From NCBI RefSeq assembly GCF_040438645.1, contig NZ_CP159253.1:4216001-4280000 (forward strand): 64,000 nt of DNA, in the 5' to 3' direction. The stretch is from Mesorhizobium sp. WSM2240 (GTDB lineage Bacteria; Pseudomonadota; Alphaproteobacteria; Rhizobiales; Rhizobiaceae). The notes beneath the pieces are model-generated. The model did no database searches and was not told the origin of the DNA. It worked only from the letters and a program-made list of their open reading frames with translations. Shown piece by piece: positions 40,714 through 50,375 of this stretch; within the stretch, counting starts at the first letter, position 1, and each line of letters starts with the position of its first letter. The position numbers and the translations under genes are program-made.

Positions 40714-40732
40714 TCATCTGCTGCCCCGCCCC

Positions 40733-41641
40733 ATGGCACATTTAAGCGATACTGAAGTGGCAATCGAGCCGGCCGCAGCGAAGGCTGCGGGCGGGAAATT
40801 CCGTTTGCCGACTCAATGGCTGGGCGTCGCGCCTTTCTTCATCTTCGCGCTGATGTTCCTGATCTTCCCGACGATCTATCTGGTCGTCGGCGCATTCCAG
40901 AACAATCAGGGCGAATTCACCCTCGAAAACATCATCGCGCTTTCGCAGCCCTCGATCATCGCGGCCTACTGGATCTCGATCAGGATCAGCCTGGCCTCGG
41001 CCCTGCTCGGGGCGCTCGTCGGGCTCGCCATCGCGATCGCTATCGTGCGCGGCGGGCTGCCCGCCTGGGTGCGTTCCGCGACGATGACGTTTTCCGGCGT
41101 CGCCTCCAACTTCGCCGGCGTTCCGCTGGCCTTTGCCTTCCTCGCAACGCTCGGCCGCCTTGGCCTTGTCACGATCCTGCTGCGCGAGATCGGTGTGAAT
41201 ATCTACGCGCTCGGCTTCAACATTCTTTCCTTCTGGGGCCTGACGCTCACGTATCTGTTCTTCCAGATTCCGCTGATGGTGGTCATCATCACGCCGGCTA
41301 TCGACGGACTGAAGAAGGAATGGGGCGAGGCCGCCGCCACGCTCGGCGCAACCCAGTTCCAGTACTGGCGCATGGTCGCCATACCCGTTCTGTGGCCCAG
41401 CTTCCTGGGCACCGTGATCCTGCTCTTCGCCAATGCCTTCGGCGCGATCGCAACGGCCTATGCGCTGACCGGCTCGTCGCTCAACATCGTGCCGATCCTG
41501 CTCTATGCGCAGATACGCGGCGACGTGCTGCACAATCCGCATCTCGGCTATGCCCTTGCCTTCGGAATGATCTTCGTCACCGGCCTCGCCAATGTGTTCT
41601 ACATCTGGTTCCGGACGCGCAGCGAAAGGTGGCTGAAATGA
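40733..41641 (+). CDS. ABC transporter permease (PotB-like)
   Basis: 302 residues with about six membrane segments. LGVAPFFIFALMFLIFPTIY is the first. The cytoplasmic EAA loop is recognisable as EWGEAAATLGATQFQYWRM, the site that docks the ATPase. It belongs to the polyamine/opine/phosphonate/iron family of importers. It comes 20 bases after the hairpin and overlaps the second permease by 4 bases (ATGA). Confidence 0.92.
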   Translation: MAHLSDTEVAIEPAAAKAAGGKFRLPTQWLGVAPFFIFALMFLIFPTIYLVVGAFQNNQGEFTLENIIALSQPSIIAAYWISIRISLASALLGALVGLAIAIAIVRGGLPAWVRSATMTFSGVASNFAGVPLAFAFLATLGRLGLVTILLREIGVNIYALGFNILSFWGLTLTYLFFQIPLMVVIITPAIDGLKKEWGEAAATLGATQFQYWRMVAIPVLWPSFLGTVILLFANAFGAIATAYALTGSSLNIVPILLYAQIRGDVLHNPHLGYALAFGMIFVTGLANVFYIWFRTRSERWLK

Positions 41642-42432
41642 AGGCCGGACGTTTCTGGGCCTGGGTCACTTTTGCGGTCGGCGCGGCCTATTTCTTCATT
41701 CCGCTGATCGCGACGTTCGAATTCTCGTTGCGCATGCGGCGCGGCGAATATTCCTTCGACGCCTATCGCGTGGTGTTCGGCGATGTCCGCTTCCAGGAGA
41801 CTTTCGGCTATTCGGTCGTAATTGCCTGCTTCACCATCCTGCTCGGGGTGCTGATCGTCGTGCCGACGGCCTACTGGATCAGGCTACGCATGCCGCATAT
41901 CCGGCCGGTGGTCGAGTTCATCACACTGTTGCCACTCATCATCCCGGCCATCGTCATCGTGTTCGGTTACATCCGCATGTATGGCTCCTCGTCGCCGCTG
42001 CCCTTTCTCGCGACACGGCGCGGCACCGACCTCTTGCTGATCATCGGCTATGCGACGCTGGCGCTGCCTTATATGTACCGCGCTGTCGACACCGGCTTGA
42101 GAACCATTGACGTGCGCACGCTGACCGAGGCGGCGCAGATACTCGGCGCCGGCTGGACCACGATCATCGCCAGGATCATCCTGCCCAATGTGCTGATCGC
42201 GGTCCTGTCGGGCGCGTTCCTCACTTTCGCGATCGTCATCGGCGAGTTCACAATCGCGAGCCTGCTCAACCGCCCGGCCTTCGGCCCGTATCTGCAAAAC
42301 ATCGGCGCCAACCGCGCCTATGAGCCGGCGGCACTTGCCGTGATCGCTTTCGCCATCACCTGGGGGTGCATGGCGGTGATCCAGCTTCTTTCCCGGTTTG
42401 CGCCCAAATCGGCCAACAACCCGTCGCACTGA
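41638..42432 (+). CDS. ABC transporter permease (PotC-like)
   Basis: 264 residues, about six membrane segments, with FFIPLIATFEFSL early and the EAA loop in LTEAAQILGAGWTTIIARI. ATG 41638 overlaps the stop of the first permease, so the pair is translationally coupled. The chain pairs with the other permease to form the membrane channel of the importer. Confidence 0.92.
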   Translation: MKAGRFWAWVTFAVGAAYFFIPLIATFEFSLRMRRGEYSFDAYRVVFGDVRFQETFGYSVVIACFTILLGVLIVVPTAYWIRLRMPHIRPVVEFITLLPLIIPAIVIVFGYIRMYGSSSPLPFLATRRGTDLLLIIGYATLALPYMYRAVDTGLRTIDVRTLTEAAQILGAGWTTIIARIILPNVLIAVLSGAFLTFAIVIGEFTIASLLNRPAFGPYLQNIGANRAYEPAALAVIAFAITWGCMAVIQLLSRFAPKSANNPSH

Positions 42433-42442
42433 AAGCCCCGCC

Positions 42443-43507
42443 ATGGCCGAAACCTTCCTCTCGATCCAGAATGTCCACAAGGCCTTTGGCGCGACCACCG
42501 TGGTCGAGGATTTCAACCTCGATGTCGAACGCGGCGAGTTCGTTTCGTTCCTCGGGCCGAGCGGCTGCGGCAAGACCACGATGCTGCGTATCGTCGCCGG
42601 TTTCGAGGAGCCCAGCGCCGGCATAGTGATGGTCGGCGGCAAGGACGTCACTAATTTGAAGCCCAACCAGCGCGATATCGGTATGGTGTTCCAAGCCTAC
42701 GCGCTGTTTCCGAATCTGACGGTCGCGCAGAATATCGGCTTCGGGCTGAAAGTCGCGGGCGTTCCGCGGGCCGAGGCCGACGCCCGCATCGCCGAAATGC
42801 TGTCGATCATCAAGCTGCCGGAGTTCGGCAGCCGCTATCCCTATCAATTGTCGGGCGGCCAGCAGCAGCGCGTGGCACTCGCCCGCGCGCTGGCTCCGAA
42901 ACCGAAGCTGCTGCTGCTCGACGAGCCGCTGTCGGCGCTCGACGCCAAGGTCCGCGTGTCGCTGCGCGAGGAAATCCGCCTGATCCAGAAGAAGCTCGGC
43001 ATCACCACCATCTTCGTTACACACGATCAGGAAGAGGCGCTGTCCATGTCGGACCGCATTGTCGTCATGTATGGCGGCAAGGCCGAGCAAGTGGGCACGC
43101 CCTTCGAGATCTACAACAAGCCGGCGACGCGCTTCGTGGCGTCGTTCGTCGGTACGCTCAACATCCTCGAAGGCACGGTCGCCGATCCTGCGAGCGGCAC
43201 GGTGCGCATCAATGGCAGCGAGATCGCGCTGAAGCGTGCGCTCGACGGCAAGGCGGCCGGCGACGAAATTTCGCTCGCCCTGCGGCCAGAGGCGATTTCG
43301 GTCGGCAATCATCCCGGCCGCGATGCGAGCATCGCCGGCGAGATTTCCGATGTGAGCTTCCTCGGCTCGGTTATCCGCGTGCGGGTCGGCGTCGGCAAGA
43401 ACGCCGTGTCACTCGACACTTTCAACAGCCCTTCCACGCCGCCGCCCGTGGTCGGCGAGACGGCCAACATAACCTTTGCCGCATCCGATCTTCTGGTGCT
43501 GCAGTAG
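42443..43507 (+). CDS. ABC transporter ATP-binding protein (PotA-like)
   Basis: 354 residues. Walker A is LGPSGCGKTTMLRIVAG, the signature motif LSGGQQQRVALARAL, Walker B LLLLDEPLSALD, and the switch His is in IFVTHDQEEA. A C-terminal TOBE domain (about 280-354) follows. It energises uptake through the two permeases. It starts 10 bases after the second permease stop, at ATG 42443. Confidence 0.94.
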   Translation: MAETFLSIQNVHKAFGATTVVEDFNLDVERGEFVSFLGPSGCGKTTMLRIVAGFEEPSAGIVMVGGKDVTNLKPNQRDIGMVFQAYALFPNLTVAQNIGFGLKVAGVPRAEADARIAEMLSIIKLPEFGSRYPYQLSGGQQQRVALARALAPKPKLLLLDEPLSALDAKVRVSLREEIRLIQKKLGITTIFVTHDQEEALSMSDRIVVMYGGKAEQVGTPFEIYNKPATRFVASFVGTLNILEGTVADPASGTVRINGSEIALKRALDGKAAGDEISLALRPEAISVGNHPGRDASIAGEISDVSFLGSVIRVRVGVGKNAVSLDTFNSPSTPPPVVGETANITFAASDLLVLQ

Positions 43508-43516
43508 CACTGCCTT

Positions 43517-43563
43517 CCCTCCCTTGACGGGAGGGTCGATCCGCGAATCGGATCGGGGTTGGG
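43517..43563. repeat. Mosaic palindromic intergenic repeat, copy 1
   Basis: Two adjacent perfect 7-bp hairpins: CCCTCCC-TTGAC-GGGAGGG (43517-43535) and CGATCCG-CGAAT-CGGATCG (43537-43555), then GGGTTGGGTCG. The same design recurs at 49819. Such RIME/REP-like units are common in rhizobial intergenic DNA. Confidence 0.6.
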
Positions 43564-43666
43564 TCGTTCGGAAGCGCGCGGTCCTCGCTGGCCCAAGCTT
43601 CGCCTCTCCGCTTCTCATTGCCAGCTAAATACCGAAAGCGTACTGCGAACAGCGGGGGATTTTGGC

Positions 43667-44578
43667 GTGAAGCTCGTCAGCTATAACATTCAATATGGTT
43701 TCGGAGCCGACGGCCGCTACGACCTCGAGCGGACTGCGCGCGTTGTCGCCGCGGCTGACATCATCGCGCTGCAGGAGGTGGAGCGCGGTTGGCAGCGGAC
43801 CGGATTCGACGACCAGCCCGAGATCCTCGGCCGGCTGCTGCCGGAGCATTACTGGGTCTATGGCCCGGCATTCGACATGGACGCCAGCACCCGCGTGGAC
43901 GGTCGCGTCGTCAACCGGCGGCGTCAGTTCGGAACCATGCTCCTTTCGCGCTGGCCGATCGTGTGGTCGCACCTGCACCTACTGCCCATGCGCCGGACAA
44001 TAGCGCCGCTCAACACACAGAATCCCGCGCTCGAATGCATGATCCGCACGCCGGCCGGCCCGGTGCGGTTCTTCTCGCTGCACCTCGCCCATATCGGAGC
44101 GGAGGAGCGGCTGGAGCAGATCGCATTCCTGCAGGACCTGCATCGCCGCACGCCGTTTCAGGGCGGGCCGTGGAGCGGCGTGGACGACGAGCCGGAGCGC
44201 GACTGGACGCATGGCGAGAGCGAGCCGGAATGCCCGCTGGCGGCGATCTGGCTGGGCGACTTCAACTGCGAGCCGGACAGCGCCGAGTACCGGCGCATCA
44301 CGGGCGCCACGCCATACCATGCCGGAGCCGCCTATCTCGACGGTTTTGTCGATGCGGCGGCGGTCGCCGGCCACAGGCCTGGCGATCTTTATACCCATGT
44401 GAAGGAGATCGGCGGCCTCATCAGAAAACGCCAGCTCGACTATTGCTTCGTGGGATCGATGCTCGCCTCCCGCGTGCGCTCGGCCAGCGTCGACAATGCC
44501 GAGATCGCCTCGGACCACCACCCGCTTCGGGTCGACATCGATCTCGATGATCCGGCTTCGCGGATCATGCCGGAATGA
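43667..44578 (+). CDS. Endonuclease/exonuclease/phosphatase-fold hydrolase
   Basis: 303 residues starting at GTG 43667 with GGGGGA ahead. KLVSYNIQYGFG, IIALQEVERG, WLGDFNCEPDS and ASDHHPLRVDI are the metal and catalytic motifs of the EEP superfamily (exonuclease III/sphingomyelinase fold). There is no signal peptide, so it is cytoplasmic. DNA repair, phosphodiester or sugar-phosphate substrates are all possible. It follows the ABC transporter genes and overlaps the EamA gene by 4 bases; a phosphodiester or phosphonate substrate for the importer would fit. Confidence 0.85.
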   Translation: MKLVSYNIQYGFGADGRYDLERTARVVAAADIIALQEVERGWQRTGFDDQPEILGRLLPEHYWVYGPAFDMDASTRVDGRVVNRRRQFGTMLLSRWPIVWSHLHLLPMRRTIAPLNTQNPALECMIRTPAGPVRFFSLHLAHIGAEERLEQIAFLQDLHRRTPFQGGPWSGVDDEPERDWTHGESEPECPLAAIWLGDFNCEPDSAEYRRITGATPYHAGAAYLDGFVDAAAVAGHRPGDLYTHVKEIGGLIRKRQLDYCFVGSMLASRVRSASVDNAEIASDHHPLRVDIDLDDPASRIMPE

Positions 44579-45420
44579 CGCTTACCGTTTTCTTCGCCGT
44601 GCTCGCAGCCGCCGCCATGCATGCCGCATGGAACGCGCTGATCAAGATGCGCGGCGACCGCTTTGCTTCGATCTCGCTGACCTCGCTCGGCATGAGCCTC
44701 GCGGCTCTGCCGGTCATTCCCTTCGTCGAGTTTCCCGGCGCTGACGTCTGGCCGTTCATCGTCGCCTCGCTAGCCATCCATATCGGCTACCGGCTGTTCC
44801 TAGTCATGGCCTACGAGGCCGGCGATCTCGCCCAGACCTATCCTCTGGCGCGGGGGGCTGCGCCACTGATGACCACGATCGGCGCGATCTTCCTGCTCGC
44901 CGAACTGCCGACGCCGCTGGCTATACTCGGCATCGTGCTCCTGTCGACGGGCACGCTGCTGATGTCGTTTCGCGGCGGGGCTGGGCTGGGCAGGCTCGAC
45001 CGCCGGGCGGTCGGATTTGCACTGACGACCTCGATCTTCGTCGCCGGCTACACGCTGACCGACGGCAGCGGCGCACGCCTCGCCGCCACCGCCTCGAGCT
45101 ATGCGGCATGGCTGTTTCTCTGCGATGGGCTGGTCTCGATTGCGGTCGGCTTTTATTATCGCGGGCGCGGCCTGCTTTCGATCATGAAGATGGAATGGCA
45201 TGTCGGTGTCCTCACAGGTCTTCTCAGCGCCGCCTCCTACTGGATCGCCATGTGGGCGATGACGAAAGCGCCGATTGCGTCGGTGGCGGCGCTGCGCGAG
45301 ACCTCGATCCTGTTCGCCATGCTCATTTCGGTCTTTGCGCTGCGCGAAAAGGTGACGGGATGGCGGGTCGCCGCTGCGCTTTGCATCGTCGCCGGCGTCG
45401 TGGCGCTCCGGCTGGGCTGA
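44575..45420 (+). CDS. EamA/DMT-family transporter
   Basis: 281 residues with about ten membrane segments arranged as two EamA repeats. MHAAWNALIKMRGDR follows the first segment, and FVAGYTLTDGSGARL starts the second half. Family members export or import small metabolites such as amino acids. ATG 44575 overlaps the stop of the preceding hydrolase gene (ATGA), so they are co-translated. The substrate is unknown. Confidence 0.88.
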   Translation: MTLTVFFAVLAAAAMHAAWNALIKMRGDRFASISLTSLGMSLAALPVIPFVEFPGADVWPFIVASLAIHIGYRLFLVMAYEAGDLAQTYPLARGAAPLMTTIGAIFLLAELPTPLAILGIVLLSTGTLLMSFRGGAGLGRLDRRAVGFALTTSIFVAGYTLTDGSGARLAATASSYAAWLFLCDGLVSIAVGFYYRGRGLLSIMKMEWHVGVLTGLLSAASYWIAMWAMTKAPIASVAALRETSILFAMLISVFALREKVTGWRVAAALCIVAGVVALRLG

Positions 45421-45948
45421 GGAACCGCGAAGCGCACTTTCCCTTTGCCACGCTGCGTTTCCGCCCTGGCCATTGACCCTTCGACAAGCTCAGGGTGAGG
45501 TAGTCGGGAAGACGGGCGGGCAAGAAAGCACCGCACGAATTCGTAAGACAAGAACAGGCACTCCCATGCCCGCCCGTCCGGTGTCTGTCGCCCGGTCGAC
45601 CGGTCACGCGCCCCGCTCCATGTTCTTTCCATGGACAATGACGCGCGGATGATCCGCCTCCCTCCACGAAGCATTGGCGCTTCGCATCGGGAACGCCGGC
45701 CCGTCGGACGCCCTCAGGGCCATGGGTTCCGATCCCATGGCGGGAGGTCACCGCCGCCCTGCCTGATACCCGGTGCGCACCAGGTCCCGCCAGAACGGTG
45801 AGGCCATTATGCGGGAGCGGCAGGGTGTGGGACAAATCGGGTGCAGAAAAATTTCGAGTCGGCGGCTATGCCCTTGATCCACAAGGCGTAATTTTTCAGT
45901 CGGGCTGGAGAGAGGGTGGATTCTGTCCACCCTTGACGGCTGGAGTGC
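45421..45948. other. Long structured intergenic region without a recognised gene
   Basis: 528 bases between the convergent EamA and small-protein genes. It holds a common repeat (45475-45512) and several perfect hairpins: CCATGGG-TTCCGAT-CCCATGG near 45720, GGGTGGA-TTCTG-TCCACCC near 45917, and CCGGTCGACCGG near 45591. Open frames cross it on both strands but have no ribosome site and no family resemblance. A non-coding RNA or decayed repeats are possible. Confidence 0.4.
45475..45512. repeat. Dispersed intergenic repeat (CCCTTCGACAAGCTCAGGG type)
   Basis: The segment contains CCCTTCGACAAGCTCAGGG and then TGAGG, a sequence I recognise as a frequent dispersed palindromic repeat in alphaproteobacterial genomes. 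It sits 55 bases after the EamA stop. Confidence 0.55.
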
Positions 45949-46242
<294 letters not shown>

Positions 46243-46803
46243 CTACGCCGCCGCGTCCCTCGCCGCCTCGACCAGGAAGGCAAAGACATAGTCGGAAAAA
46301 GAGCGCCAGCACTCGACGCGGAACGCGTTCTCGGCGGTGCGGAAAAGCACGATTTCGACCTTGCCCAGAATGGTGCGCGAGCATGCGCCGACCGGGAAAG
46401 CCGCAAGCGACAGGTCCTGCGGGCAACCGGCATTGATGGTGGCCGCGGCGGCAGGCCCGGCGACCGAGATGGCGACATTGCGGTGCGAGATGCCGACGGC
46501 CGAATGCAGCGCCTTGACGCCGGCACAATCAGCCAGCGGGTCCTTCGCGCCATCGTCGATGACGAGCCATTCATCCGGGCCAAGCCAGAGCGCCGATCTC
46601 TTGCCCTTGGACGCCGAGGTTTTCGGCGCTGCGGGCAGTGTCAGGCCAAGCGCCTTCGACAGGGCGGAAAGCGAAGCCGCGGGCGCGCGCAGCGAGATGC
46701 GGTGAGCGGGTGCGAGCACCGCCAGCCTGACATCCTTCGCGCCGAATTCGCGGCCGGCGAGCGCCGGCGCGCGGGCGGCGATCTTCGAAACTGCGTCAGC
46801 CAT
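46243..46803 (-). CDS. soxG: Sarcosine oxidase, gamma subunit
   Basis: 186 residues, one of four subunits of heterotetrameric sarcosine oxidase, which makes glycine, hydrogen peroxide and 5,10-methylene-tetrahydrofolate. The fold is related to the aminomethyltransferase domain (ALWLGPDEWLVID; GISHRNVAISV). It is the last gene of the operon and its start overlaps the soxA stop by 8 bases. The family is poorly conserved, but the context makes the call firm. Confidence 0.9.
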   Translation of the reverse strand: MADAVSKIAARAPALAGREFGAKDVRLAVLAPAHRISLRAPAASLSALSKALGLTLPAAPKTSASKGKRSALWLGPDEWLVIDDGAKDPLADCAGVKALHSAVGISHRNVAISVAGPAAAATINAGCPQDLSLAAFPVGACSRTILGKVEIVLFRTAENAFRVECWRSFSDYVFAFLVEAARDAAA

Positions 46804-49789
46804 TGAGACGGCTCCCCTTCTCGTCGAAGAACACTGGCGAGCAGACTTCGACCTCGATCACGCGATCCGGCATCGGCACGTGGAGCGTCTTGCCCATCAT
46901 GGCGCGTCCGTCGGCGACAAGCGCCATGGCGATGGAGCGGCCGCAATTTTCCGACCAGTAGCTCGAGGTGACGTGGCCGATCATCTTCATCGGCACAGGC
47001 TGTTTCGGATCCGCAACGATCTGTGCACCCTCATCCAGCACGATTTTCGGGTCCTTCGTCTTCAGGCCGACAAGCTGCTTCCTTCCCGCCGCCACCAGAT
47101 CAGGGCGCGTCAGGCCGCGAATGCCGACGAAATCCGTCTTCTTCTTGCCGATCGCCCAATCCAGTCCGGCATCGTTCGGCGTCACCGTTCCGTCGGTGTC
47201 CTGGCCGACGATGATGTAGCCCTTTTCGGCGCGCAGCACGTGCATGGTTTCGGTGCCATAGGCGCAGGCGCCGTGCTTCTGGCCCTCGGCCCACAGCGCT
47301 TCCCAGACAGCCAGGCCGTGATCAGCCGGCACGTTGACCTCGAACCCGCGATCGCCGGTAAACGACATGCGGAACAGCCGCGTCGGCACGCCGCAGATCC
47401 TGCCTTCGCGTACCGACATATGCGGCATGGCTTCGTCGGACATATCGATGCCCTCGACCAGCGGTTCGATGATCTTACGGGAGTTCGGCCCCTGCACGGC
47501 GATCACCGCCCACTGTTCGGAGATCGAGGTCAGCCAGACGTTGAGATGCGGAAACTCGGTCTGGAGGTAGTCTTCCATGTGGTTCATGACGCGTGCGGCG
47601 CCGCCAGTCGTCGTCGTGACGTGGAAGCGGTCCGGCGCGAGCCGGCCCACGACGCCATCATCATAGATGAAGCCGTCCTCGCGCAGCATGATGCCATAGC
47701 GGCAGCGGCCGGCATCGAGCTTCTCCCAAGGGTTGGTGTAGAGCAGTTCCATGAACTTGGCGGCGTCCGGCCCGACGACCTCGATCTTGCCGAGCGTCGA
47801 CGCGTCGAACAGGCCGGCGGACTTGCGGACAGTGACGCATTCACGGTTGACTGCGGCGTGCATATCCTCGCCGGCCTTCGGGAAGTACCAGGCGCGCTTC
47901 CACTGGCCGACATCCTCGAACACCGCGCCGTGGGCTTCCGCCCAGGCGTGCGTGGCCGTCTTGCGGGTCGGGTCGAACAGAGCGCCGCGGCCGTGATTGA
48001 CGATGGCGCCGAAGGTGACCGGCGTGTAGGGCGCGCGGAAGGTGGTGAGTCCGACTTCCGGTATCTCCTTGCCCAGCGTCTCGGCGGCGATGGCCAGCCC
48101 GTGCATGTTGGAGGTCTTGCCCTGGTCGGTCGCCATGCCGGTGGTGGTGAAGCGCTTGACGTGCTCGATCGAGCGCATGCCTTCCTTGACCGCGAGGCGG
48201 ATGTCCTTGGCGGTGACGTCGTTCTGGAAATCGACGAAGGCCTTTACGGTCGAATCCGCGCCCGCGCCGGGAGCCGCGCCGAGCATGTTGCCGGCAAAGC
48301 TTTCGGTGCTCGCAGCCTTCGGCCTTGCCGATCTTGTGGTTTTGCCTCCACCATCCTTCGCGGCTTGCTCGCCGGCCGCATACGCCTCATCGACCGCCGC
48401 CGCGAGATCGTCGGTGCCGTTGCAGGCGCCGACCGAGACGCAGTCCTGGGCATAAGCGCCCGGCAGGAAGCGCTTCGTCGCGTCGTCGAAGGCGACTTTG
48501 CCGCGAGATTGCGAGAAGAGATGCACGGAAGGCGTCCAGCCGGAGGACATCAGGATCGCGTCGACCGGAATGGTGCGCTCGCCGCCGCCGGCCTTCGGCC
48601 GGACGGTCATCGAGGAGACGCGCAGCTTGCCGCCGGCCCTGACGACGGCGCGGCCGTGATTGACCTCGATGCCGAGCGCCCTCGCCTCTTCGACCGCCGG
48701 GCCGGACGGATTGTCGCGCAAATCGACGATCGCGGCGACATTGACGCCGGCCTTCTTCAGGTCGATGGCCGCCGCATAGGCGGTGTCGTTGGCGGTGAAG
48801 ACGCCGATGTTGCGGCCGACCGCCACGCCGTAGTGATTGAGGTAGGTGCGCGCCGCCGAGGCCAGCATGACGCCCGGCCGGTCATTGTCGGCGAACACCA
48901 TGTGACGCTCGATCGAGCCGGTGGCCAGGATCACGCGCTTCGCGCGGACCTGCCAGAGGCGTTCGCGCGGCAAACCGTCCCCGGGCCTTGCGAGATGGTC
49001 GGAGACGCGCTCGACCAGCCCGACGAAATTCTGCGCGTAGTAGCCGAAGGCGGTGGTGCGCGGCAGCACGCGGACATTGTCCATCGCGGCGAGTTTCGCC
49101 ACGATCGTCTGCGCCCAGGCCCAGCCGTTCGCGCCGTCGACCGAAGCGCCTGCCTCGAAGCGCAGGCTGCCGCCGAACTCCGCCTGCTCGTCGCAGAGGA
49201 TGACGCGGACGCCGGTTTCAGCGGCGGCGAGCGCCGCAGCAATGCCAGCCGCGCCGCCGCCCAGCACCAGCACATCGCAATGGGCAAACCGCGAGGCATA
49301 ATGATCGGGGTCGGGCTTGTCGGGCGCGACGCCGAGCCCGGCCGCGGCGCGGATGCGCGGCTCGTAAAACGCCTTCCACGCGGCCTTCGGCCACATGAAG
49401 GTCTTGTAGTAGAAGCCGGCCGAGAACATGCCGCCGGCCCGGTCGGACGCAGCGCCGACGTCGAATGCGAGCGAGGGCCAGCGGTTCTGCGAGTTCGCCG
49501 TCAGCCCGTCATAGAGCTCCTGCACGGTGGCGCGCACGTTGGGCGTCTTGCGGGCGGCGTCGCGCACGATCTGCACCAGCGCGTTCGGCTCCTCCGCGCC
49601 GGCCGAAAGGATGCCGCGCGGACGGTGGTATTTGAAAGAGCGGCCGACGAGATGGACACCATTGGCGAGCAGCGCGGAGGCCAGCGTATCGCCCTCGACA
49701 CCCGACAGCGCGCGGCCGTCGAAGGAAAAGCGCGCAGTCTTCGCCTGCGCCAGCCGGCCGGCGCCGGAGATGCGGAATGAAGCGGTCAT
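46796..49789 (-). CDS. soxA: Sarcosine oxidase, alpha subunit
   Basis: 997 residues, the normal length. The N-terminal domain (SFDGRALSGVEGDTLASALL; FKYHRPRGI) resembles a ferredoxin-like fold. NAD-binding VLVLGGGAAGIAAALAAAE lies near residue 175 and a second dinucleotide region near 290. The C-terminal 380 residues form a GCV_T-like domain that binds tetrahydrofolate and captures the formaldehyde unit. It lies between soxD and soxG. The 184-base gap to soxD contains a mosaic repeat. Confidence 0.95.
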   Translation of the reverse strand: MTASFRISGAGRLAQAKTARFSFDGRALSGVEGDTLASALLANGVHLVGRSFKYHRPRGILSAGAEEPNALVQIVRDAARKTPNVRATVQELYDGLTANSQNRWPSLAFDVGAASDRAGGMFSAGFYYKTFMWPKAAWKAFYEPRIRAAAGLGVAPDKPDPDHYASRFAHCDVLVLGGGAAGIAAALAAAETGVRVILCDEQAEFGGSLRFEAGASVDGANGWAWAQTIVAKLAAMDNVRVLPRTTAFGYYAQNFVGLVERVSDHLARPGDGLPRERLWQVRAKRVILATGSIERHMVFADNDRPGVMLASAARTYLNHYGVAVGRNIGVFTANDTAYAAAIDLKKAGVNVAAIVDLRDNPSGPAVEEARALGIEVNHGRAVVRAGGKLRVSSMTVRPKAGGGERTIPVDAILMSSGWTPSVHLFSQSRGKVAFDDATKRFLPGAYAQDCVSVGACNGTDDLAAAVDEAYAAGEQAAKDGGGKTTRSARPKAASTESFAGNMLGAAPGAGADSTVKAFVDFQNDVTAKDIRLAVKEGMRSIEHVKRFTTTGMATDQGKTSNMHGLAIAAETLGKEIPEVGLTTFRAPYTPVTFGAIVNHGRGALFDPTRKTATHAWAEAHGAVFEDVGQWKRAWYFPKAGEDMHAAVNRECVTVRKSAGLFDASTLGKIEVVGPDAAKFMELLYTNPWEKLDAGRCRYGIMLREDGFIYDDGVVGRLAPDRFHVTTTTGGAARVMNHMEDYLQTEFPHLNVWLTSISEQWAVIAVQGPNSRKIIEPLVEGIDMSDEAMPHMSVREGRICGVPTRLFRMSFTGDRGFEVNVPADHGLAVWEALWAEGQKHGACAYGTETMHVLRAEKGYIIVGQDTDGTVTPNDAGLDWAIGKKKTDFVGIRGLTRPDLVAAGRKQLVGLKTKDPKIVLDEGAQIVADPKQPVPMKMIGHVTSSYWSENCGRSIAMALVADGRAMMGKTLHVPMPDRVIEVEVCSPVFFDEKGSRLNG

Positions 49790-49818
49790 GACATGTTCCC
49801 GGCGGTCGGCGATTGGGT

Positions 49819-49939
49819 CTCCCTCCCCTCGACGGGGACGGTGGCCGCGAAGCGGCCGGGTGGGGTGGACTTACTCGATCCGATCACTCCCTCCGCCCCG
49901 CTTTGCGCAGCACCTCCCCCATCGAGGGGGAGGAGGGAG
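49819..49939. repeat. Mosaic palindromic intergenic repeat, copy 2 (composite)
   Basis: 121 bases bounded by perfect 8-bp inverted ends CTCCCTCC (49819-49826) and GGAGGGAG (49932-49939). Inside are CCCC-TCGAC-GGGG, GGCCGC-GAA-GCGGCC and CTCCCCC-ATCGA-GGGGGAG hairpins. The first two repeat the plan of the copy at 43517. It lies inside the sox operon between soxD and soxA, where it may affect mRNA stability. Confidence 0.6.
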
Positions 49940-49973
49940 TTTCCTTCAGGCACGCAGGCAAAAAATAGGCCCA

Positions 49974-50363
49974 TCACGCATCCCCCTTCTTCGCGCTCGT
50001 CTTCCGCTTCGCCACCGGCTTCTTGATATTGAGCTGGTCGGGCGGGCGGTTGGCGTAAGCGGCCGGGCCGCTCTCCGCGATCGCGGCAAGGTCGGGCTTC
50101 GGCTCGCCGGCCTTATAGGTCATGACGAACTTGTCGGTGACCGTGTCGCGGACAGCGTTGAAGAAGCGCGCGCAGCCATGCATATGCCGCCAGCGCTCGA
50201 AGATGATCCCTTTCGGGTTCGAGCGGATGAAGAAGAACTTTTCGAAGTCGTCGTCGCTCTCGGCGGCGATGTTCGACGGCCGCGCGATATGCGCCTCGCC
50301 GGCGTTGCGGAATTCGAGCTCGGGACGCTCTTCCTCGCAGTAGGGGCAGCGGATCAACAGCAT
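49974..50363 (-). CDS. soxD: Sarcosine oxidase, delta subunit
   Basis: 129 residues. The zinc site is visible as CPYCEEE near the N-terminus plus His and Cys in WRHMHGCARFFN, as in known delta subunits. A basic, Lys-rich tail (KKPVAKRKTSAKKG) extends beyond the usual end. It starts 12 bases after the soxB stop, so the two are co-translated. Confidence 0.93.
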   Translation of the reverse strand: MLLIRCPYCEEERPELEFRNAGEAHIARPSNIAAESDDDFEKFFFIRSNPKGIIFERWRHMHGCARFFNAVRDTVTDKFVMTYKAGEPKPDLAAIAESGPAAYANRPPDQLNIKKPVAKRKTSAKKGDA

Positions 50364-50375
50364 GATTTCTCTCGC

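Noticed and set aside
45323..45835. Minus-strand open frame of 170 codons in the 45.4-45.9 kb gap
   Set aside because: No ribosome site or domain; part of its sequence is the translated dispersed repeat.
46880..49780. 966-codon open frame antisense to soxA
   Set aside because: It mirrors a well-supported gene, its composition is Arg/Ala/Asp-rich as expected for a shadow frame at high GC, and it has no recognisable domain.
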